This document shows positions 59,487 to 64,000 of a stretch of DNA of 64,000 nt, in pieces (position 1 is the first letter of the stretch; every line of letters starts with the position of its first letter). Source of the stretch: VRUE01 sp963703175 (lineage in GTDB: Bacteria; Actinomycetota; Thermoleophilia; Solirubrobacterales; 70-9). The DNA lies in assembly GCA_963703175.1 (NCBI GenBank), contig OY969794.1, forward strand, positions 124,001 to 188,000. The letters are read 5' to 3'. Below the pieces are notes generated by a model. The model was given only the letters and a program-made list of their open reading frames with translations. It had not been told where the DNA came from and searched no databases. The translations under genes were made by a program, and so were the position numbers.

Positions 59487-59609
59487 GAGGCGGCCGTAGG
59501 CCAAGCAGCTCGGGGGATGCAGGGAGGGCGACGAGGGGAGCGCACTCCAGTGCGTGACCCGAGGAGCCCGACCGAAGACCCCGAGATGCGCCGGTCTACG
59601 GCCGCCTCA
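59487..59609. ncRNA. Rod-like inverted repeat between convergent genes (terminator or RNA)
   Basis: TGAGGCGGCCGTAG (59487-59500) pairs exactly with CTACGGCCGCCTCA (59596-59609). Inside are CTCGGGG/CCCCGAG, GGGC/GCCC and a central GCGCACT/AGTGCGT hairpin, so the whole 123 nt can fold into one rod with symmetric internal loops. It starts 24 nt after the stop at 59462 and its other end overlaps the stop of the GtrA gene. It has no SRP or 6S signature, so a large bidirectional terminator is as likely as an RNA gene. Confidence 0.4.
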
Positions 59610-60035
59610 GGCGAAGGTCCAGAGCTTGTTGCCTAGAAAGTTGAATGGCATCGCGATCGCGACCGCGACCGCCTGTGCGGTCAGATCCCCCATCGAAGCT
59701 CCCGAGACTAGGAGTTCGAGCATAACCAGGTTGATCAGCAGTGCCCCCAGGCTGACAGCAAGAAAGCGCGCAGCCTGAAAGCCCGCGTGGCCGTCACCAG
59801 GTTCAAAGGTCCAGTGACGGTTCCAAAGGAAGTTGTTGGCTAGAGCGACAGCGAAAGCACCCACCGCAGCAGCGAGGTGATGGAGTCCAACGCTGCCAGA
59901 GAGCACAGAGAAGACCGCCAGATTGATCAGATAGCCGGAACCGCCGACCAGACCGAACTTGAGCAGCTGCAGCCAACTATCCGGGCGCCGTGCGGCAGCG
60001 CCGATTCTGTAGGCGAGTTCGGTTGCGGGAGTCAT
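59607..60035 (-). CDS. GtrA-family membrane protein
   Basis: 142 aa from ATG 60035 (MTPATELAYRIGAAARR); a longer frame upstream is basic, low complexity and overlaps the divergent gene. Four membrane helices: LLKFGLVGGSGYLINLAVF, HHLAAAVGAFAVALANNFLW, ARFLAVSLGALLINLVMLEL and the last one around TAQAVAVAIAMPFNFLGN. The N-R-H/K-W-T-F motif (WNRHWTFE) and NKLWTF end are typical. GtrA proteins help flip or transfer polyprenyl-linked sugars in wall polysaccharide modification. Stand-alone here. Confidence 0.92.
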   Translation of the reverse strand: MTPATELAYRIGAAARRPDSWLQLLKFGLVGGSGYLINLAVFSVLSGSVGLHHLAAAVGAFAVALANNFLWNRHWTFEPGDGHAGFQAARFLAVSLGALLINLVMLELLVSGASMGDLTAQAVAVAIAMPFNFLGNKLWTFA

Positions 60036-60079
60036 GTCGAGTCGAGGCTCTGCGCCAGCTGTGCGTAGTGTTCCGGCCC

Positions 60080-60706
60080 GTGCGACGCGGAATTGGCATC
60101 TTTGCAGTCCTGGCGGCGGCTGTCCTCGTAGCCGTACTGGCAATATCGCTTGCAAGCGACGGAACCAGTGGCCCGGGACGATCAGCCCTGCCCGGAGAAC
60201 CAAGTGTAGAGATCGTCTCACCCCGCAACGGGGCCCGCCAAACGAACCGGGCGGTTGTGGTCAAGTCCAAGATCCACAATTTCAACCTGGCACCGCGCCA
60301 TTTCGGCGGTGAACCGCAACTCGGTGAGGGCAACATCCGCTTCGCGCTCAACCGCGTTCCCGACTGTGTTGAGCCAGCAAAACTAAAACGCGCCGAGGAA
60401 AGCCCGCTCGGTCGTGGGCGACTAGTTGGCGCCTCCCTCGACTTCCCCCGCCATTCCGGGCCAAACGGCGTGCTTGCTGAACGAGTCGGAGCCAGCGGCA
60501 GCTACTCGCCAGCGACGCGTCCCGAGATCTACTACCACGATCTTCCGGCAGGCTTCTACCGCCTGGTGGTGACCTTGGCTCAAAACAATGGCGCCACCAC
60601 GCCTTACCACGCAGTCACCAACTTCCAGATCCTGCCGCGCCCCGGCCACGGCCCCAAGTGCAGTGGGGGCAAAGTCTCCAGCGCCAAGGCAGCCGCATTC
60701 GACTGA
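60080..60706 (+). CDS. Membrane-anchored or secreted beta-rich protein
   Basis: 208 aa from GTG 60080 (VRRGIGIFAVLAAAVLVAVL), a start giving a clean signal anchor (residues 5-25). The mature domain begins PSVEIVSPRNGARQTNRAVV, like the Ig-like/bacterial surface beta domains that open with V-x-I-x-x-P-x-x-G. ...LAPRHFGGEPQLGEGNIRFA and FYRLVVTLAQNNGATTPYHA are further strands. It is divergent from gtrA with only 44 nt between start codons. Followed immediately by a 48-bp palindrome. Confidence 0.72.
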   Translation: MRRGIGIFAVLAAAVLVAVLAISLASDGTSGPGRSALPGEPSVEIVSPRNGARQTNRAVVVKSKIHNFNLAPRHFGGEPQLGEGNIRFALNRVPDCVEPAKLKRAEESPLGRGRLVGASLDFPRHSGPNGVLAERVGASGSYSPATRPEIYYHDLPAGFYRLVVTLAQNNGATTPYHAVTNFQILPRPGHGPKCSGGKVSSAKAAAFD

Positions 60707-60753
60707 CGTGCCGTCGCTAAGGGGCCACATGTGGCCCCTTAGCGACGGCACGT
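60706..60753. terminator. 48-bp perfect palindrome
   Basis: The left arm (60706-60729) ACGTGCCGTCGCTAAGGGGC then CACA is exactly complementary to the right arm (60730-60753); there is no unpaired spacer. It begins on the last base of the stop codon of the preceding gene and ends 43 nt before the ABC gene. As RNA it would form a 22-bp hairpin with a minimal loop, so termination in both directions is plausible; as DNA it could form a cruciform. Confidence 0.8.
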
Positions 60754-60783
60754 ACTGCTCGGGGGGGCCTTTACTTCACTTTG

Positions 60784-60789
60784 TATAGT
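60784..60789 (+). promoter_or_regulatory. -10 box for a leaderless ABC-transporter gene
   Basis: TATAGT ends 6 nt before the ATG at 60796. No Shine-Dalgarno sequence precedes that ATG and the -35 region is a run of G. The transcript is likely to start at or near the ATG. Confidence 0.5.
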
Positions 60790-60795
60790 GGCTTG

Positions 60796-62607
60796 ATGCG
60801 GACCTATCGCCGTCTGATGGGCTTTCTGCGGCCTTATCGCCGCCAGCTTTGGGGTTCGCTCGTCTTCGCCTGGCTGGCAATGGGGATGACCGTGTTGATC
60901 CCATGGCTGATCGGCCGGGCGATCAACGCGATCGAGGAAGGCGACAAGCCGGACCTACTGCCGCTGGCAATCGCGATCGTCGTCGCCGGCATTCTGCGCC
61001 TGGGCTTGACGATGGTGCGACGGGTAGTCGCCGGCAAGGTCTCTCTCGCGGTCGAGTTCGACCTGCGACAACGCTTCTACGCCCACCTGCAACGACTAGA
61101 GCTGGGCTTCTTCGACGGCCAGCAGACCGGGCAGCTGATGTCGCGGGCAACCGTCGACCTGCAATCGATCCGCTTCTTCCTCGGCTACGGCCTGATCTTC
61201 ATCACGCAGAACCTGCTGACGATCGCGCTGGCCAGCGCCGTGATGTTCATCCTCGAGCCCTGGCTGGCGCTGGTCGCTCTCGCGCCAGCACCCTTCGTTG
61301 TCTACGCCGCCTCCCGCTATAACCGTGTCTCCCGCCCAGCCGTGCAGGAGGTGCAGCAGCGAATCGCCGAGCTGACTGCGGAAGCCGAGGAGAACGTCTC
61401 CGGAATTCGCATCGTCAAGGCCTTTGCCCGCGAGGAGCACCAGTTGCACCGCTTCCGTCACGCTGTCTCCCGCGTCTTCGACCAGAGCATCTACTCGACC
61501 AAGCTGCAGGCGTTCTTCTCCCCCCTGCTCGGCTTTCTCCCGCAGCTGGGCATCGCCCTCGTGCTGCTGATCGGCGGCCGTCAGGTGATCGCCGGCAACC
61601 TTAGCCTCGGCGACTTCACCGCCTTCTACACCTACGTCGCGATGCTGGCGGGACCGATGCGGATGCTGGGGATGACGCTGGGAATGGCACAGCGCGCGAT
61701 CGCCTCCGGTAACCGCCTCTTCGAGATCCTCGACCGCGAGCCGCAGATCGAGAGCCCACCGAAAGCACCGCCGCTGCCGGCAGGTGGCGGGCGCGTGGAG
61801 ATGCGCGGCGTGACCCTACGCTACGAAACCAATCCACCGGCGAGCATTGACCACACTGGAGTGGGGTCAATGTCGGCTGCGGCACTCGAAGGCGTCGACC
61901 TGACGATCGAGGCGGGACGCACCGTGGCGCTGGTCGGCCCCTCGGGCTCGGGCAAGACGAGCCTGGTGGCGCTGATCGCCCGCCTCTATGACCCGAGCGA
62001 GGGTTCGGTGGCGATCGACGGCGCCGACGTGCGCTCGGTCGACCTGGTCTCGCTGCGCTCGGAGGTTGCCTTCGTCGGTGACGACAGCTTCCTCTTCACT
62101 GCCAGCATCGCCGAGAACATCGCCTACGCGCGGCCGGGGGCGAGCCGCGAGGAGGTCGAAGCGGCGGCACGGCGCGCTCAGGCCGAGGGGTTCATCCGCG
62201 ACCTGCCGGGTGGCTACGACACCTTGGTCGGCGAGCGCGGGATGACCCTCTCCGGTGGGCAGCGCCAGCGCGTCGCGATCGCCCGCGCTCTGCTCGCCGA
62301 CCCGCGCATCCTGATCCTCGACGACGCCACCTCTTCTGTCGACGCGACGACCGAGACGGCGATCAAGACCGGTCTTGGCGAAGCGATGGCGGGGCGCACG
62401 ACCTTCGTCATCGCCCACCGCCTCTCGACCGTCTCTCTCGCCGACGAGGTGGTGGTCATCGACGGTGGACGCATCGTCGATCGGGGCACCCACGAGGAGC
62501 TGCTCGAGGGCTGTGGCTTCTACCGCGAGATTGCCGAGCACGGTCTCGCCGACTCGGTCTTCCTGCAGCGCGACCTCGAGCAGCGCGAGGAGGTGGCGAG
62601 ACTATGA
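60796..62607 (+). CDS. ABC exporter half, degenerate-site subunit
   Basis: 603-aa half transporter: six membrane helices (residues 1-~310) and an ATPase domain (~325-603). Walker A is GPSGSGKT, the signature LSGGQRQRVAIARALLADPR, and the H-switch FVIAHRLSTV. The Walker B end reads ILILDDATSSVD with Asp where the catalytic Glu normally stands, and the Q-loop reads FVGDDSFLF rather than VPQD. These changes mark the inactive-site partner of a heterodimeric exporter, the second half being the next gene. Start ATG 60796 is supported by a -10 box; an upstream TTG is less likely. Confidence 0.93.
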   Translation: MRTYRRLMGFLRPYRRQLWGSLVFAWLAMGMTVLIPWLIGRAINAIEEGDKPDLLPLAIAIVVAGILRLGLTMVRRVVAGKVSLAVEFDLRQRFYAHLQRLELGFFDGQQTGQLMSRATVDLQSIRFFLGYGLIFITQNLLTIALASAVMFILEPWLALVALAPAPFVVYAASRYNRVSRPAVQEVQQRIAELTAEAEENVSGIRIVKAFAREEHQLHRFRHAVSRVFDQSIYSTKLQAFFSPLLGFLPQLGIALVLLIGGRQVIAGNLSLGDFTAFYTYVAMLAGPMRMLGMTLGMAQRAIASGNRLFEILDREPQIESPPKAPPLPAGGGRVEMRGVTLRYETNPPASIDHTGVGSMSAAALEGVDLTIEAGRTVALVGPSGSGKTSLVALIARLYDPSEGSVAIDGADVRSVDLVSLRSEVAFVGDDSFLFTASIAENIAYARPGASREEVEAAARRAQAEGFIRDLPGGYDTLVGERGMTLSGGQRQRVAIARALLADPRILILDDATSSVDATTETAIKTGLGEAMAGRTTFVIAHRLSTVSLADEVVVIDGGRIVDRGTHEELLEGCGFYREIAEHGLADSVFLQRDLEQREEVARL

Positions 62608-62675
62608 GCGCGGAGCGACCAAGCGTGCATATCTGGTTCTTCGCGCCGGGAGCGGAGCGGGAAGCATTGTCATGA
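62604..62675 (+). CDS. 23-codon ORF bridging the two ABC genes
   Basis: ATG 62604 overlaps the stop of the first ABC gene (ATGA) and its own stop (62673-62675) overlaps the start of the second ABC gene (ATGA). It encodes MSAERPSVHIWFFAPGAERE then ALS. GAGGAGGTGG ends about 8 nt before the ATG, a strong ribosome-binding site located inside the first ABC coding sequence. It may be a reinitiation relay rather than a functional peptide. Confidence 0.4.
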   Translation: MSAERPSVHIWFFAPGAEREALS

Positions 62676-64000
62676 GGAGGACCTGGCTGATACTTCGCGG
62701 CGAGGACCAGCGGGGCCGCAAGCTGCGCTGGATGGCCGGGCTGCTGCGCCCCTACCGCAGCCGGGTTGTGCTGACCGTGATCGCGATACTGGCTGCCACC
62801 GGCGCCGGCCTCGCCCCTCCCTACCTTGCCGGACAGGCGATCGACGCCGGCATCGTCACCGGCGACACCAGCGCGTTGACGCTGATCGTCATCGCCTTCC
62901 TCGGCGTCGCCGCCATCTTCGCCCTCGCCACCTACGCCCAGACCTATCTGGTCGGCTGGGTCGGCACCCGCGCGCTCCAGGATCTGCGCGAGCACGTCTT
63001 CGCCCACCTTCAATCGATGTCGATCGGCTTCTTCACGCGGCGCAGCCCGGGGGTGCTGATCAGCCGCATGACCAACGACATCGAGGCCCTCAACCAACTC
63101 CTCACCAGCGGCGTGACGACCCTCTTCTCCAGCGTCCTCACCCTGATCGGCGTGGTCGTGATCATGTTCCTGCTCGACGTCAAGCTGGCCCTGGTCACCT
63201 TCCTCACCTTTCCTCTTGTCGCCCTCGCCAGCGTCATCTTCCGGGTCGCCTCCCACGGCGCCTACCGGGAAACGCGCGAGCGGATCGCCGCCGTCACCGC
63301 ATATCTGCAGGAGACGCTGAGCGGGGTGCGGGTCGTGCGCAGTTTCGGTCAGGAGGCCCGCCACGGCGCGGCGATGACCGAGCTAAACGAGGCGAACCGC
63401 GAGGCGAACATGCGGACCGTCTTCCTCAACGCCTCCTACTTCCCGGCGATCGAACTGCTGACCGCCGCCGGCACCGCGGCGATCATCCTCTACGGCGGCA
63501 CCCAGGCAATCGACCACGCGATCCAAATCGGCACGATCGTCGCCTTCATCGGCTACCTGCAGGTCTTCTTCTCGCCTATCCAGGAACTCTCACAGCTCTA
63601 CACGACCTACCAGCAGGGCATGGCCGCGCTCGACAAGATCTTCGAGCTGCTCGACACCGAGCCCGACATGGTCGATGCGCCGGGCGCCATCGACCCAGGC
63701 ACGTTGCGCGGTGAGATCGAGATGGAGGGAGTGTCTTTCGCCTATGGCGACGACGCCCTGGAACAGGAGGCGCGTGGAGAACGTGTCGAGTGGGCGCTTC
63801 GGGGAGTCGATCTGCATGTCCCGCCCGGGCAGACCCTGGCCTTGGTTGGGACGACCGGAGCCGGCAAGTCGACCTTCGCCAAGCTCGTCGCCCGCTTCTA
63901 CGATCCGCAGCGCGGCCGAGTACTGGTCGACGGGCACGATCTGCGGGGGGTCCAGCAGCACGCCCTGCGGCGCCAGCTCGGGATCGTCCCCCAGGAGGGG
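62672..64000 (+). CDS. ABC exporter half, second subunit (truncated by the window end)
   Basis: Begins ATG 62672 (MRRTWLILRGEDQRGRKLRW). The visible 443 residues cover the six-helix membrane domain (about 25-320) and the start of the ATPase domain: Walker A GTTGAGKST, then LGIVPQEG, a canonical Q-loop, where the window stops. It has the intact features missing in its partner, consistent with a heterodimeric exporter of lipid or drug type. ATGA overlap with the 23-codon ORF suggests coupled translation. Confidence 0.92.
   Translation, partial: MRRTWLILRGEDQRGRKLRWMAGLLRPYRSRVVLTVIAILAATGAGLAPPYLAGQAIDAGIVTGDTSALTLIVIAFLGVAAIFALATYAQTYLVGWVGTRALQDLREHVFAHLQSMSIGFFTRRSPGVLISRMTNDIEALNQLLTSGVTTLFSSVLTLIGVVVIMFLLDVKLALVTFLTFPLVALASVIFRVASHGAYRETRERIAAVTAYLQETLSGVRVVRSFGQEARHGAAMTELNEANREANMRTVFLNASYFPAIELLTAAGTAAIILYGGTQAIDHAIQIGTIVAFIGYLQVFFSPIQELSQLYTTYQQGMAALDKIFELLDTEPDMVDAPGAIDPGTLRGEIEMEGVSFAYGDDALEQEARGERVEWALRGVDLHVPPGQTLALVGTTGAGKSTFAKLVARFYDPQRGRVLVDGHDLRGVQQHALRRQLGIVPQEG

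Overview
The window is high-GC, gene-dense DNA with many 4-nt ATGA/GTGA start-stop overlaps and frequent GTG/TTG starts. It looks like a deep-branching actinobacterium. The order tlyA-nadK-recN-steA-steB-pyrG-xerD matches the tlyA-xerD cluster of mycobacteria, and the beta-helix/FG-GAP secreted proteins and other lineage-type families suggest Thermoleophilia (Solirubrobacterales-like). That placement is inference, not proof.

Layout. 1-13.9 kb (all minus): the end of a recO gene, mutM, xerD, a DUF3866 protein, a peptidase T-like peptidase, pyrG, a MraY/WecA-like membrane transferase, the steB/steA cell-separation pair, recN, a 14-TM MFS exporter, nadK and tlyA. 14-19.4 kb: exported proteins, including a CSLREA beta-helix protein, plus the first copy of a conserved noncoding repeat. 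19.4-24.9 kb: a thioredoxin-fold protein, a self-contained ArsR-AHSA1 regulator with a promoter/operator, the second noncoding repeat, then dxs-ispA-xseB-nusB and efp. 24.9-28.5 kb: a secreted protein, an SDR, an M42 peptidase and a GGDEF protein. 28.5-38.9 kb: one tightly packed minus-strand run, mnmA (fused to an IscU-like domain), alaS, ruvX, mltG, aroE, aroC, aroK-aroB fusion, aroQ, M24 peptidase. 38.9-46.3 kb: a decayed DUF559 gene, aspS-hisS, a metallo-beta-lactamase-fold hydrolase, formimidoyltransferase and an M29-type peptidase.

46.4-55.2 kb is an integrated mobile element. A tRNA with CAT anticodon (46385-46458) carries at its 3' half a 57-bp sequence (46412-46468) that is repeated perfectly at 55144-55200. 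Between the repeats are a tyrosine integrase, an excisionase-like protein, a replication-relaxation protein, small DNA-binding proteins, a DUF5678/aspartic-protease pair and a large low-GC cargo gene whose middle domain resembles a matrixin that has lost its zinc motif, followed by FG-GAP calcium-binding repeats. No conjugation or replication initiator gene is recognisable, so the element looks like a non-self-transmissible or satellite-type element.

55.2-64 kb: thrC, a LeuRS with a degenerate editing domain, a small protein with a leader hairpin like those in the element, a GtrA protein, a secreted protein, a 48-bp perfect palindrome and the two halves of a heterodimeric ABC exporter (the second cut by the window end).

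Most interesting non-gene signals: a bulged-C leader hairpin found three times (48151, 51133, 59044) upstream of plus-strand genes with different stem sequences; a 49-nt noncoding repeat at 14230 and 20652; a G8 frameshift in a small element gene whose restored frame ends in a TGATG coupling; promoters whose -10 box lies 6-7 nt before the start codon (leaderless genes); and a 23-codon ORF that tiles exactly between the two ABC genes.
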